From Lysinibacillus pakistanensis (GTDB lineage: Bacteria; Bacillota; Bacilli; Bacillales_A; Planococcaceae): a DNA stretch of 64,000 bases. The position numbers were made by a program, and so were the translations under genes. The stretch lies in contig BBDJ01000027.1 in the NCBI GenBank assembly GCA_001312325.1, positions 9,753 to 73,752 on the forward strand, written 5' to 3'. This document shows positions 28,774 to 39,216 of the stretch, in pieces (positions within the stretch are counted from its first letter, which is position 1; the number at the start of each line of letters is the position of its first letter). The notes beneath the pieces are model-generated. The model was not told the DNA's origin, did not search any database, and saw nothing but the letters and a program-made list of their open reading frames with translations.

Positions 28774-30491
28774 TTAGATGGCCGAGCCAGCACTGCCCTT
28801 AGATAACTTCTCAGAAATAATCAGTACAATTAAAATTAAACAAATTTGTAAAACACCATAAGCACAGGCAGTTCCAAATTTAAATGAATATAGTTTTTGG
28901 AATATAGCGACGGACAGTGGAATAGTAGATGTACTGTAAATAAGAATGGATGCTACAAACTCACCAATGCTTTGGACAAGCGCTAATAATGTTCCTGCAA
29001 GAATTCCAGTAAAGGTAAGCGGTACTACGATTCGTCTAAACGTATACCACCAAGTGGCACCTAGGCCTCGTGATGCTTCTTCAATAGACTGATCTAATTG
29101 TACAAGTGAAGCGGATGTCGAGCGAAAGACAAGCGGTAAATGTCTAATAAAGTAAGCTAATGGCAAAATCCAGAACGTCCCAATAAGCACCTGATTAAAA
29201 GCAAAGACGTTTTCAGTACTAAAGGCTGCAATTAAGTTAACAGCAACAACTGTCCCTGGCAATGCCCATGGTACCATAATTAGTATATCAAGTAATGTTT
29301 TACCTTTGAAGTTTAATCGTATCATAGCGTAAGCAGCTGCAACCCCAAAAATTATATTACCAATCGTTGCAACAACACCCATCTGTATAGAATTCCAAAT
29401 GGGTCGCCATGTGCGTTCATCTGTAAACAGTGCTACATAATGACTCATTGTGTATTCAGTTGGGAGAATTTGCGTTTTCCATGCACCATCCACGGAAAAT
29501 GAAATTAATACAAGCACGATAATGGGTAAAATCAAAATTAAGGTACCAATGAACGATGCAGTGGTGGCAGCTATTTTCATTCCCTTTGAAGATACTTCTG
29601 ATCGATGGATACTGACGCCTTTGCTTAGATTTTGATAGTTTCGGCGATTTTGATACCAACGCATTAGCAACAGAAAGGAGATAGACACAAAGGATAAAAT
29701 CATAGATTGTGTCGCTGCCATATCTAAATTGCCATTCGTACGAGATAAATAAATTTGCATTGTCATGGTACGCTCTACACCGAACATTAATGGTGCCGTG
29801 TAGGATGCCATAGATATCATAAATACTAACAATGAGGATGCCACTATTGAGGGGGTCAGCATCGGTAATATAACCTTTGTCCATATGCGGATACGTCCAG
29901 CGCCAAGGCTCGTAGCTGCTTCCTCTAATGCTGGGTCCAGCCCCTTTATAGCTGCAGAGGCAGTCAGATAGAAATAGGTATACATCGTGAACGTATGGAC
30001 AACGATAACTCCCCAAATTCCCTTTAATGAAAAGTACTTGATCCAATCCAAATAAATACTGGAAGGCGCGTGGAAAGATACCGCTTTCCCCATATAAAAA
30101 TGTAAAGGACAACACACCTACTAACGGTGGAAGAGCCATGGGTACTAATATTAAAATTGATAGCAGCCGTCTTCCAGGAAAATCATATCGTTCCAGTAAA
30201 AATGCCATTGTCACACCGACAATTGCACAGCATATAACACTGATGACTGAAATATATAGACTAGTCCATAATGCTTCTAAATTGGCGGGGCTAGCCAGAT
30301 CAAAAATTTTTATAGGAGAAAAATGGATCATCACCTGAAAAACTCTGTAAAAAAGTTTGATAGAAGGGATAAACCACATAGGCAAACAATACTAAAAATA
30401 ATGGCGCAATAAGGATATATACAAACCCATTTGAATACATAATTCGTGACCATATATTTTCTTTAGGAGAGTTGATGGGCGTTTTGTTCAT
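28774..30491 (-). CDS. ABC importer permease, two fused domains, FbpB/AfuB-like (frameshifted)
   Basis: About twelve membrane helices in two halves, each with an EAA loop: EEAATSLGAGRIRIW and EEASRGLGATWWYTF, the ATPase contact sites. ATG 30491 is preceded by GGGGGAAATAAC. Two one-base removals (in the T5/A5 region near 30320 and near 30045-30075) join three frames into 571 residues; neither is at a run of seven. Fused double permeases of this family pair with iron, sugar-phosphate or 2-aminoethylphosphonate binding proteins. Confidence 0.75.
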
Positions 30492-30502
30492 GTTATTTCC
30501 CC

Positions 30503-31576
30503 CTATTCCCCTAAAAAATACAATGCATCATACGGAATATTTAACGTAATGTCCTCACCAATCTTTTTTTAATGAATCGCTTGAATTAACAATCATAACT
30601 TTTAGCGAAAATTCATGAAAATCGACAATATAATTCACGCTAATTCCAGTAAATTCAACAAAAGAAATTTTACCAATCAAAGTATTGTCACCTTTATCAA
30701 GATGAATCGATTCTGGACGAATAGAGATAAACACTTTGTCTCCAATCATATGCGATAAAGTTAGAGAGCTTTGGTGCTTTCGCCCAGTGAGAACAAGTCC
30801 ATTTGCTGTTTTTGCTTGTATATACTCGTCATCAATAGCATCAATGGTTGCTTCGATTAGATTTGTTTCACCGATAAAATTTGCAACGAAGCGGCTTAAA
30901 GGGCGATGATAAACTTCCTGAGGGGTACCAATCTGCTTGATATAGCCATTTTCCATCACCATAATGCGATCAGACATGGCCATGGCTTCCATTTGATCAT
31001 GCGTCACATAAATAGTTGTAACACCAAGCTCGCTTTGAATTCGTTTTATTTCAATTCTAGTTTCCTCACGCAATTTTGCATCTAAATTCGATAAAGGCTC
31101 GTCAAGTAGTAAAATATCTGGCTCAATCACAAGAGCTCTTGCCAATGCGACCCTTTGCTGTTGGCCACCTGATAGCTCATTGATTTTTCGGTTTCCATAT
31201 GGATCTAGATGAACAAGCCCTCGAATTCGATCGACCTTTTGTTTTATTTCACTTTTGGTAAGTTTTCTAACCTGTAAACCAAAGGCTATATTTTCATCAA
31301 CCGTCATATGGGGAAATAGAGCATAGTTTTGAAACACCATACCGATATTCCGTTTATTGGGCTGAAGCCGAGTCACATCCTGATCATCAAATAGAATTTT
31401 CCCCGCTGTTGGGTAGTAAAAGCCGGCAATCATTCTCAAAGTGGTTGTTTTACCACAGCCACTCGGACCAAGAAATGTAAAAAAACTCCCCAGCTTTAAT
31501 ATCAAGACTTAAATTTTTTTACACCATGCACCTGACCAAATTGTTTAGAGACATTCTCTATTTTGACACTTCTCAA
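30503..31576 (-). CDS. ABC importer ATPase, FbpC/PotA-like (frameshifted)
   Basis: TTG 31574-31576 with AAGGAGC 8 bases upstream. Walker A GPSGCGKTT, Q-loop VFQNYALFPH, signature LSGGQQQRVALARAL, Walker B ILLLDEPLSNLD and switch VTHDQ are all present, followed by a TOBE-like C-terminal domain. Removal of one base at three A/T runs (A7 near 31514, A7 near 31490, T7 near 30563) gives 356 residues. Energises the adjoining permease. Confidence 0.82.
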
Positions 31577-31685
31577 AAAAAGTGCTCCTTTCTCGCAGAA
31601 AGTTAGAATACATGAAGGCTTTCAAATAAGAAATTCTGTTATCCTTTCGGTGAGCAATAGGTGGTCATTTATATAAAAATAGCAA

Positions 31686-31703
31686 ACTAGTGATAACACT
31701 AGT
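31686..31703. promoter_or_regulatory. intercistronic stem-loop
   Basis: ACTAGTG-ATAA-CACTAGT, 30 bp after the binding protein stop on the minus strand. Such loops between binding protein and transporter genes often raise the relative level of the binding protein by mRNA stabilisation or partial termination. Confidence 0.55.
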
Positions 31704-31732
31704 AAGCTATTTTCTATCATTAATGAGAAATG

Positions 31733-32829
31733 TTATTTACCACGTCCTTTAATATTATTATCCCAGTATTCCATCCACTCGGCTTCTTTTTCCGACATAA
31801 GCTGCCAATCAATATCAAAAGTTTTTAAATCTAGCTCTTGGAACCATTCAGGCATTGTTGCTTTATCGATATCAGAACGTGTAGGAATCTGATAATAATC
31901 ATTAGCTAGTTGCGTGACCATACCCTTTTCAAATAGGAATTCAACGAACAGCTTTGCATTTTCTAAGTTTTTCGCATTGTTGACAACAGCTACACCATCT
32001 ACTAAAATTGGTGCACCACTTTTTGGATAAATGTAGTCAAAAGGATAATCTGTCGTATATTTTTTTTAATAAAATATCTTGCAGATTCCATAACGAAACA
32101 CTGCCCTCCTGACGAGTAAGCTTTAAATAAAGTGCATTTGGATCTTGTGTATATTCTTTTGTATTGGCATCTAATTGTAATAGCCAATCATAGCCCTTTT
32201 CAGGGGAATCATCACCTTGACGTACAATCATCGAGGAATAAATAGTCCGCATAGTTCCAGATGCTAAAACACCACGAATTAAAATTTTATCCTTCCATTT
32301 AGGATCTAATAAGTCATCCCAATCCTGTGGTCCAGATTCTTTCGTTAATACATCACTGTTAATCATAATTACTTCGGGTAGAAGCATTTCACCAAACCAA
32401 CGTCCTTCTGCATCTTTATGCGCAGTATTGATGGAATCGATAAAACTTGGCTTCCAAGCATGAAGTAAATCCTCATTGGCCCCAACAATAAGCGCTGATT
32501 GTGTACCACCCCACCAGAAATCAGCCTGTGGGTTTGCCTTCTCACCACGTAGACGCTCTAAAATTTGCTGAGCCCCCATTGTCAAAAACTCTACCTCAAT
32601 GTCTGGATACTTTTCATTAAATTGATCGATTACCTTCTGTACCATCTCCTCATCGCGGCCAGTATAAATAACTAACTTGCCTGATGGTGATGTTTCAACA
32701 TCAGCCTTTTCAGGATTTGGCGTTTTGTCATCATTTGTAGAATTCTTGTTGTTATCACTACTACATGCAGCTAAAACAATGAGCATTAGCACAAGGAAAA
32801 AAACCGAAAATACGCGATTTTTTCATCAT
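31733..32829 (-). CDS. ABC importer solute-binding lipoprotein, FbpA/AfuA-like (frameshifted)
   Basis: Removing one base from the T7 of the leader (A7 forward, near 32800) gives MKKSRIFGFFLVLMLIV then LAACSSD, a lipobox. A second edit at T8 (32060-32067) gives 364 residues. After an Asn/Lys-rich spacer, KLVIYTGRDEEMVQKVIDQF starts a type 2 periplasmic binding fold like iron(III) and hexose-phosphate binding proteins. First gene of a five-gene minus-strand operon with ATPase, permease, lyase and kinase. The ligand cannot be read from the sequence. Confidence 0.78.
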
Positions 32830-32982
32830 CTTCTCCTTTCTCCAATTGAGTAACTTGCATATAGCAGTATAATACGGAGGTAACACAATAATGTTAGAAT
32901 TATTAAAAAAATTCTAATTGCCCTCATCATAAACTAAGTAAATATTGGTTATCAACGCTATCATTACAAAATTCGAAAAAAA

Positions 32983-33015
32983 CTCCTTAAAAAAGGGCTA
33001 ACCATTTTTAAGGAG
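32983..33015. terminator. bidirectional terminator
   Basis: CTCCTTAAAA and TTTTAAGGAG with A and T tracts on both sides, after the EamA gene on the minus strand. Confidence 0.7.
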
Positions 33016-33042
33016 CTTCATTTAAATTATGCGTTTTTATTG

Positions 33043-33969
33043 TTAATTGGTTCTAAAAAAAGTGTCTTTTTGTCGACGTTGGGTAAGAATTGTAGGAAGC
33101 ATCATCCCGACAATGACAAGAATTATACCGATTATTTGTATAGTAGTTAATGGTTCATGTAGAACAATAACGGAAACTGTAACTGCTACAGGAAGTTCTA
33201 TCGCACTTAATATGGAGGCAAGGGCACCACCAATTTTCGGAATGGCTATTGAAAATAAGTAAATTGGCAAAATAATGCCCAAAAGCCCTAAAGCTAATCC
33301 ATACTTCCATAAGCCTTGAACAAATAATTTTCCATTCCATATAATTTCAGGGTTCAGGACGATACTAATTAAAATAAGTGCAACGAAGGAAACAATTAAC
33401 ACACGGGCAGTAGTGGTAATACCTTCCACAGGTCGTGAGTTAAATTGAATAAAACATGCAAAGCTAAATGCAGCAGCAAAGCCAAACAGCCACCCTTTTA
33501 TTGGGATGCCACTTAGATCCACATTTAACACACCAGCGGCTAAAATGGTTCCTGCAAATAAAATAATAAGAGAAATCACTTCTGGACGACTTGGTAACCG
33601 TTTATGTAATGCACAATCCAACAGTAGACCAATCCAGGTAAATTGAAAGAGCATCACTACTGCTAAAGAAGCAGGTAGATATCTTAATGATTCTCCATAA
33701 ACAATACCTGTAGTTCCAGTAAGCAGTCCTGCGCAAACCAAAATAGCTAGCCCGCTTTTCGATGGCTTGGGTAATTGTCTTTGTGTTATTAAAAAAATAG
33801 TGAGGACTAGTAAGAAGCCAATAATATATTGACTTGATACAGCCTCCCCTGATGTAAAGCCATGTTGCATAGCTACTTTGACAATTGTCGACAGTACTCC
33901 ATAGCTACTAGAGGCAATAACAATCAGTAGAGGATATAGTAAATTAGTTTTCATATTTTTGCGATTCAC
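33043..33969 (-). CDS. EamA/DMT-family transporter
   Basis: Intact, up to 308 residues with about ten hydrophobic segments in two EamA repeats; typical elements are SSSYGVLSTIVK at the start and LPVAVTVSVIVLHEPLTTIQIIG near the end. The start may be GTG 33969 or ATG 33954; spacing from AGGAA does not settle it. Probably exports a metabolite or amino acid. It starts 3 bp after the acetyltransferase stop, so the two form one unit. Confidence 0.8.
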   Translation of the reverse strand: MNRKNMKTNLLYPLLIVIASSSYGVLSTIVKVAMQHGFTSGEAVSSQYIIGFLLVLTIFLITQRQLPKPSKSGLAILVCAGLLTGTTGIVYGESLRYLPASLAVVMLFQFTWIGLLLDCALHKRLPSRPEVISLIILFAGTILAAGVLNVDLSGIPIKGWLFGFAAAFSFACFIQFNSRPVEGITTTARVLIVSFVALILISIVLNPEIIWNGKLFVQGLWKYGLALGLLGIILPIYLFSIAIPKIGGALASILSAIELPVAVTVSVIVLHEPLTTIQIIGIILVIVGMMLPTILTQRRQKDTFFRTN

Positions 33970-33972
33970 TTC

Positions 33973-34537
33973 CTAAATTTGCTTCACCATATGATGAAAA
34001 GGTTCATCAATAATTGACCATGGTTCTGTAATGACGAAGCCTAAACGTTCATACAAACGACGTGCATTTTCTTTTTGAGTTTCAACATTTAACGATAGTT
34101 TTTTTAAAGCCTCGCTGCTTTGTTAGTTCCTCTGCATATTGAAGCAGCAATGTACCAATTCCTTTACCACGAGCCTCAGATGTAACACATACTGTATCAA
34201 TATAGTACTCGTCCTCGTGAGCCTCTTGATCAATGATAATAGAAGGTGCATTTTTAGCTTTCAGCCATTTTACAAGGTTAGCATCCATCTCAATAGCCTG
34301 CTCGCCATTGTAATAAACAAGAATTCCTAATACGTGTTCATCCTCAATGGCTACATAAGTATTTAAATAAGAATGTCGATTATCTTCACGTTTGAAAAGG
34401 TTTGATAATTCTCGTTTAACAGCTTCCTCTGTCTGTTCACCAGTTAAACGATTGGCAATATCACCAATAGCATCCATTATTAATGGAACAACGGCATGGG
34501 CATCCTGTGGTTGCGCTTGTCGCATTGTTATACTCAT
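33973..34537 (-). CDS. GNAT-family acetyltransferase (frameshifted)
   Basis: ATG 34537 with TAGGGA 8 bases upstream. Acetyl-CoA loop CVTSEARGKGIGTLLLQYA. Removing one base from T7 (34099-34105) replaces a false stop with KKLSLNVETQKENARRLYER and LGF, the usual GNAT ending, 187 residues. Substrate unknown; cotranscribed with the EamA exporter, which suggests modification and export of the same small molecule. Confidence 0.78.
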
Positions 34538-34753
34538 TGTCAAAATCCCTACCTTTCTATAGGCAAGTATAACAAAGATAGAAGATGACTCAAGTTTTAA
34601 GTCAAGGATGCTCACTTTTCTATTTTTCGTAAAATTTTAAACATAAGCCCACCACTATGGAGGATTAAGGAAAGGCGTCTTCATGAAGTTTCACTTTATG
34701 CGACAACTATTTTCATGTTAATCTATAATGAATAGACTTTTGGGAGGACAACA

Positions 34754-35702
34754 ATGACAAAGGATGAGAAGGATTTTATATTAGTCTATGGAGATGCTTT
34801 TATTGACTATATTGCTGATGATGTAACAAATACATCTTTTACTAAATATATGGGTGGGGCGACTGTAAATGTGGCAGCGGGTATTAGCCGTATTGGTGCG
34901 CCATCTGCATTAATTACCATTACTGGGGATGACGAGGGCTCACAATTTGTGAGAGATGGACTTGCGCAAGAAGGGGTGACCCTGGATTATGCAGTTTTTA
35001 ACCCTGCAAAACGTGTTAGCGGTGTCTATGTGCATTTAACTGAAGCATGTGAGCGAATTTTTAAAGATTATGTCGATGAGACGCCAGATTTACAAGTAGA
35101 AGCGTCCCAATTGAATGAAGAAGCTTTTAAACATGCCTCTGCGTTAACTGTTTGTTCAGGTACAATGTTCCATCCTACAGCACTTGAAACAACACGTGCT
35201 GCAGTAGAAATGGCTAAGGAAAAAGGGGCCATTATTGCGATGGATGCAAATATAAGACCTCTACGCTGGAGCAGTGAGGAAATCTGCCGTGAAACAGTCA
35301 CATCTTTTTTTTGAACAATTAGATATTTTAAAGGTCACAGATGATGAACTTTTCTTCCTCACAGAGACAACAAATTTGGCAGAGGGAATTGAGCATTTAA
35401 ACAGCTATCTAGTGCCAATTATTTTAGTTACTGTTGGTGAAAACGGCACATATGCAGTATTAAACGGTGAGACAGTTCATGTACCAACAGAGAAGGTAGT
35501 GCCAGTGGATACTACAGGTGCCGGGGATGCTTTTATGGCTGGTGTATTACGTGATGTTCATTACAATGGCTTACCTACAACAGAAGAGGAGCTTATTCGT
35601 TGTGTAAGCTTTGGCAATAAACTAGGTGCTTTAGCGGCAACAAAAGCGGGGGCTTTAACAGCTCTTCCTTATTATGATGATATTAAGCATTTGCTTAAAT
35701 AA
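34754..35702 (+). CDS. PfkB-family carbohydrate kinase, fructokinase-like (frameshifted)
   Basis: 315 residues after removing one T from T8 (35305-35312). N-terminal MGGATVNVAAGISRIGA and the C-terminal PfkB signature DTTGAGDAFMAGVL with the catalytic Asp. A TATAAT box lies at 34724-34729. Phosphorylates a sugar such as fructose; exact substrate not readable. A phosphatase-like gene follows after 19 bp. Confidence 0.82.
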
Positions 35703-35721
35703 TCATGTGGAGCGTGTATAA

Positions 35722-36154
35722 ATGGAGAAGAACTATGATGTGTTAGTGAAGGATCGATTATTTTTCGGTGGGGCAAAGGATGCTGAAGCGGCTTTTGAGC
35801 ATGAGTCCGTTGATATTGTAATAGATGTTCGGGTAAATGGCCTTACCCCAGAAGAACAGAATGAGTCTGCTTATCTGTACAAGCATTTACCGATTGCTGA
35901 TGATGATTTAGAGGTAGCACCATCTATAAAAAAAGGTAGCCGATGAAATCATTTCTGCCTATGAGAATGGCCAGAAGGTATACTTTCATTGCGGAAGTGG
36001 CGGTGGACGAGCAGGTGTTGCAGCCACAGCTGTATTGATGGAGCTTGGATTTGCTAGCTCTCTAGAGGTGGCTGAAGCGGCTGTAAAGGCGACACGACCA
36101 CAAGTAACAATCCGTCCAAAAATGGCGGATGCTTTGCGGAAACTATATAAATAA
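35722..36154 (+). CDS. tyrosine/dual-specificity phosphatase-like protein (frameshifted)
   Basis: Removing one A from A7 (35928-35937 region) yields 143 residues ending at 36154. The P-loop HCGSGGGRAGVAATA fits the H-C-x5-R motif of cysteine phosphatases, preceded by VDIVIDVRVNG where the general-acid loop region begins. Located right behind a sugar kinase, so it may dephosphorylate a sugar phosphate or a protein; not decidable. Confidence 0.68.
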
Positions 36155-36164
36155 TAATTAGGGG

Positions 36165-36195
36165 AGTACCATAAATTATTTTGGTACTTCTTTTC
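36165..36195 (+). terminator. rho-independent terminator
   Basis: AGTACCA-taaattatt-TTGGTACTT followed by CTTTT. Confidence 0.65.
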
Positions 36196-36267
36196 TATAA
36201 AATGGTCCTTTTTAGCGAAAAACATAACTAAATAGATTTGTATTTCCTTATAATGGAGTTTCCTTAA

Positions 36268-36316
36268 TTTTGTTCTATACATATTAGAACAAAATTTGTT
36301 ATAGTAGTGGTATAAC
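36268..36316. promoter_or_regulatory. two palindromes with 7-nt spacers before the yxlEFG-like operon
   Basis: TTTTGTTCTA-tacatat-TAGAACAAAA (36268-36294) is perfect over 10-bp arms. GTTATA-gtagtgg-TATAAC (36298-36316) follows. Both lie within 70 bp of the first start codon. They look like operators of a dimeric repressor; no regulator gene is adjacent. Confidence 0.6.
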
Positions 36317-36336
36317 AATAAATTGAGGTGATCAGT

Positions 36337-36540
36337 ATGATAGAGCAGTTAGGGAGTATTCCATGGGCAATCATAGCACCACTAATCATCGTACAATTAA
36401 TTTTAATGATTGTAGCTCTATTTGACTTACGAAAAATTCACGCTACGAATGGTCCTAAGATTTTATGGGTTTTAATAATTGTTTTTGTTAATCTACTTGG
36501 ACCCATTGCATACTTTATTGTTGGGAGAAAACAAACATGA
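36337..36540 (+). CDS. yxlE: PLDc_N-family small membrane protein, YxlE-like
   Basis: ATG 36337 is preferred over GTG 36328 by spacing from GAGGTGA. 67 residues, two helices with NGPKILWVLIIVFVNLLGP and AYFIVGRK, the YxlE pattern. In B. subtilis, yxlE lies in the sigY operon next to the ABC genes yxlF and yxlG; the same order occurs here without sigY, yxlC or yxlD. Stop overlaps the next start. Confidence 0.75.
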   Translation: MIEQLGSIPWAIIAPLIIVQLILMIVALFDLRKIHATNGPKILWVLIIVFVNLLGPIAYFIVGRKQT

Positions 36541-37432
36541 CAATATTGCTTAAAGTAACAGGTCTGACTAAGCAATTTGCAGAAAAAGTTGTAGTGGATG
36601 ATATTGATTTCACACTAGAAGAAAATACATCAACAGCTTTGATTGGACCGAATGGTGCAGGGAAAACAACAACTTTATCGATGTTAACCGGCCTTTTAAA
36701 GCCAACTTCTGGAAGTGTAAAGATGCAGAATGGTGAGGTAAGAGACAACATTGGTTTTTTACCACAATATCCACAATTTCATCCTTGGTTAAGTGCGATA
36801 GAGTTTACAGAAATGGCTGCTAAATTAAATGGAGTCCCTGCTAAGAGCGCTAAAAAAAGATGCACAAAAAAACGCTTGAATTTGTTGGATTGGGTAATGA
36901 TTTAAATAAGAAAATTGCCACATTTTCAGGTGGTATGAAGCAACGTCTTGGCATTTCCCAGGCAATTGTGCATAAGCCTAAATTACTGTTATTAGATGAG
37001 CCTGTTTCTGCTTTAGATCCAGTAGGACGAAGGGAAGTTCTTGATTTGTTAAAGGGCTTACAGCAAGAAACGACTATTTTATATTCCACACATATTTTAA
37101 ATGATGCAGAGGAAATGACAGATCAGCTATTATTTTTACGTGATGGCAAATTAGTAGAGCAAGGAACATTGCGAGAGGTACGCCAGCGCTTTGATGAGCT
37201 CCATTATGTCGTAGAATTTAGCTCCGAAGAAGAGGCAAAACATTTTACTGATCAATATGAGCCAAAAGGCAAAGTCAAGGGCTATTTTGTTTATATAGCA
37301 ATTATTGATGAGGGGCCAAGTATGCAGCAGCTACTGAAATATTTAAGTGATACACCTTATAAAATTCGAAAAGTTGAAAGACAAACGGCTTCACTTGAAG
37401 AAATTTTTATGAAGGTGGCGAAAAGAATATGA
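36537..37432 (+). CDS. yxlF: ABC transporter ATPase, YxlF-like (frameshifted)
   Basis: 297 residues after removing one A from each of two nearby A7 runs (36852-36858 and 36866-36872). Walker A GPNGAGKTTT, Q-loop region GFLPQYPQF, signature FSGGMKQRLGISQA, Walker B LLLLDEPVSALD, H-loop YSTH. Bacitracin/antimicrobial-type exporter ATPase; pairs with the next gene, overlap ATGA. Confidence 0.82.
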
Positions 37433-38211
37433 GAGGATTTAACGTACTACTGCATAAGGAATTTAGAGAAGCTTGGCGAAGCAGGAAGTTCTTATGGATA
37501 CCTCTTGTATTCGCATTACTAGGTATGAGTGATCCACTGACGAACTATTATATGATAGATATTTTAAATGCTGTTGGAAATGTACCAGAAGGATTTGAAA
37601 TGTTGTTACCAGAGTTAATGCCCGTTGATTTGTTACAGGCTTCTATTGGACAGTTTCAAACAATAGGGTTATTAGTAATAATGGCTACTTTCGTTGGATC
37701 AATTAGTAAGGAGCGCGCAAATGGAATGGCGACACTCTTATATGTTCGTCCAATTTCATTTGCTGCATATTTTCTAAGTAAGCTTACGGTTTTAAGTGTT
37801 ATAGGTTTGGTAAGTATTATAGCAGGCTTTACAGGTAGTGTTTATTACACAGTAATTTTATATGGTTCATTTGATGTAGCAACACTTCTAGCAAGCTTTT
37901 GTACTTATTATGTTTGGCTAGTATTTGTACTAGCGGTCACACTTCTAATGAGTGCAGCATTTAAAACAACTATTGCTACAGCATTTACGTTCATTGTCAT
38001 TTTTGTTGGACAGATTATAGATGCATTGGTGGGCTCATTTTGGACCATATCACCGTGGAAAATGCCGGCATATGGTGTACAGCTTATCCGTGGTACGATG
38101 GAAATGTCGGATTATTGGTGGAGTATACTAATTACGGTTGTACTACTTATAGCTTGTATCGTTTTAGGAATATGGACCATGAAGAAGAATGCTGCAATGA
38201 CAAAGATTTAG
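37429..38211 (+). CDS. yxlG: ABC transporter permease, YxlG-like
   Basis: Intact, 260 residues, six hydrophobic segments of the ABC-2 type (LLHKEFREAWRSRKF at the start, then helices through WTMKKNAAM). Together with the ATPase it forms a putative export system. In B. subtilis the yxlCDEFG products restrain SigY; no SigY here, so another role is likely. Confidence 0.78.
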   Translation: MRGFNVLLHKEFREAWRSRKFLWIPLVFALLGMSDPLTNYYMIDILNAVGNVPEGFEMLLPELMPVDLLQASIGQFQTIGLLVIMATFVGSISKERANGMATLLYVRPISFAAYFLSKLTVLSVIGLVSIIAGFTGSVYYTVILYGSFDVATLLASFCTYYVWLVFVLAVTLLMSAAFKTTIATAFTFIVIFVGQIIDALVGSFWTISPWKMPAYGVQLIRGTMEMSDYWWSILITVVLLIACIVLGIWTMKKNAAMTKI

Positions 38212-38236
38212 AGGAATTTAAAAAAATGGTGAAATG

Positions 38237-38266
38237 GCTAGCAAAATAAAGTGCTAGTCCTTTTTT
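38237..38266 (+). terminator. rho-independent terminator
   Basis: GCTAGCA-aaataaag-TGCTAG then CCTTTTTTG. Confidence 0.8.
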
Positions 38267-38344
38267 GTTGTATAGTATATAGTTTTTTTAATGGATTTAA
38301 AAATACATATTGATGCACAGCTTGAATGAATAGGGAGGTGTGAG

Positions 38345-38638
38345 ATGGCATCCATTATCTATTATATAGTACAGCTGGGGAACAGCTATTATCATGGGTC
38401 AACCGATAATCCTATGCTTACTACAGATGAAGAGCAGGCATTTGCTTTTACAAATAGTGATACAGCGGAGCAATTAGCCACCAAGGTTAATGGAACTGTT
38501 TTGACAAGAGAGGTCAGCTTTGAAGAACTAGAGGAACTTTCAGAGGACCTTTGGACAGAATATAATGCACTGCCAAAAGATGAACGTGACATAATTGAAT
38601 CCTTTTGCAGCAAACTTAAACTAGGCATAGATGAATAA
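38345..38638 (+). CDS. conserved-type small cytoplasmic protein, unknown
   Basis: 97 residues, ATG 5 bases after GGAGGTGTG. Acidic; TTDEEQAFAFTNSDTAEQLATKV followed by a Glu-rich helix. No motif recognised, no membrane segment. Stands alone between terminator-like repeats. Confidence 0.55.
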   Translation: MASIIYYIVQLGNSYYHGSTDNPMLTTDEEQAFAFTNSDTAEQLATKVNGTVLTREVSFEELEELSEDLWTEYNALPKDERDIIESFCSKLKLGIDE

Positions 38639-38681
38639 ATTTCAGGTGAGTCGATCATTTTATCCCTTCAAATAATGTAAA

Positions 38682-38729
38682 TTCACAAACTGTTCAATGA
38701 AAGCGTTTTGAATGTGAACAGTTTGTGAA
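38682..38729. repeat. perfect 15-bp inverted repeat
   Basis: TTCACAAACTGTTCA (38682-38696) and TGAACAGTTTGTGAA (38715-38729) with an 18-bp loop. No T tract follows, so a standard terminator is less likely. Confidence 0.7.
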
Positions 38730-38872
38730 AACCCTCACATAACACTTTTCTTTTAAAAAAAATCGGAGTAGAATAGGAATCAAGTTAGAAGTTGTTATAA
38801 AACAGATGGATAAAAATATTACCAATAGCTTAATTGTTATAATACAAAAACAAATTGATGGGGGATTTTACT

Positions 38873-38995
38873 ATGTGGGTTATTACAGTATTTGAGCAAA
38901 AAGATGTTCGTATTTTTGAATATACAAACAAGAAGGAAGCTACACAAGCACTTCAGCATTTTAAGAAAAACGCAGTATTGTCTTATACAAAATAA
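38873..38995 (+). CDS. 40-residue small protein
   Basis: ATG 38873 with GGGGGAT upstream. Begins MWVITVFEQKDVRIFEY and contains KKEATQALQHFKKN, a beta-beta-alpha layout seen in small Bacillus proteins of unknown role. Followed by a strong terminator, supporting expression as its own unit. Confidence 0.6.
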   Translation: MWVITVFEQKDVRIFEYTNKKEATQALQHFKKNAVLSYTK

Positions 38996-38998
38996 TCT

Positions 38999-39037
38999 TA
39001 ACCCTTAGCTATGCTTAAAACGTAGCTAAGGGTTTTG
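38999..39037 (+). terminator. rho-independent terminator
   Basis: AACCCTTAGCTA and TAGCTAAGGGTT around an 11-base loop, then TTGTTC. Confidence 0.85.
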
Positions 39038-39216
39038 TTCTTTTATGCAAACAACAACAGGAACTATACATTTATTGTTAATCTATCTTCTTCATCGCTT
39101 CACCTGTACCTTTTCTTGGAATCTTAGTCATTTAGGCATATAATGTAGCTATAACTCGAAATTTGTCAAATAACTCGGAAAATATGAAAACTAACATGTG
39201 AAGGAAGGTTAGTAAA

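Noticed and set aside
29456..30385. 309-residue ORF in the permease region as a separate gene
   Set aside because: Its first half is true permease sequence and its second half is an out-of-frame translation after an indel near 30045-30075.
36268..36294. LexA/SOS box
   Set aside because: Contains GTTC...GAAC in the inverted order and with the wrong spacing relative to GAAC-N4-GTTC.
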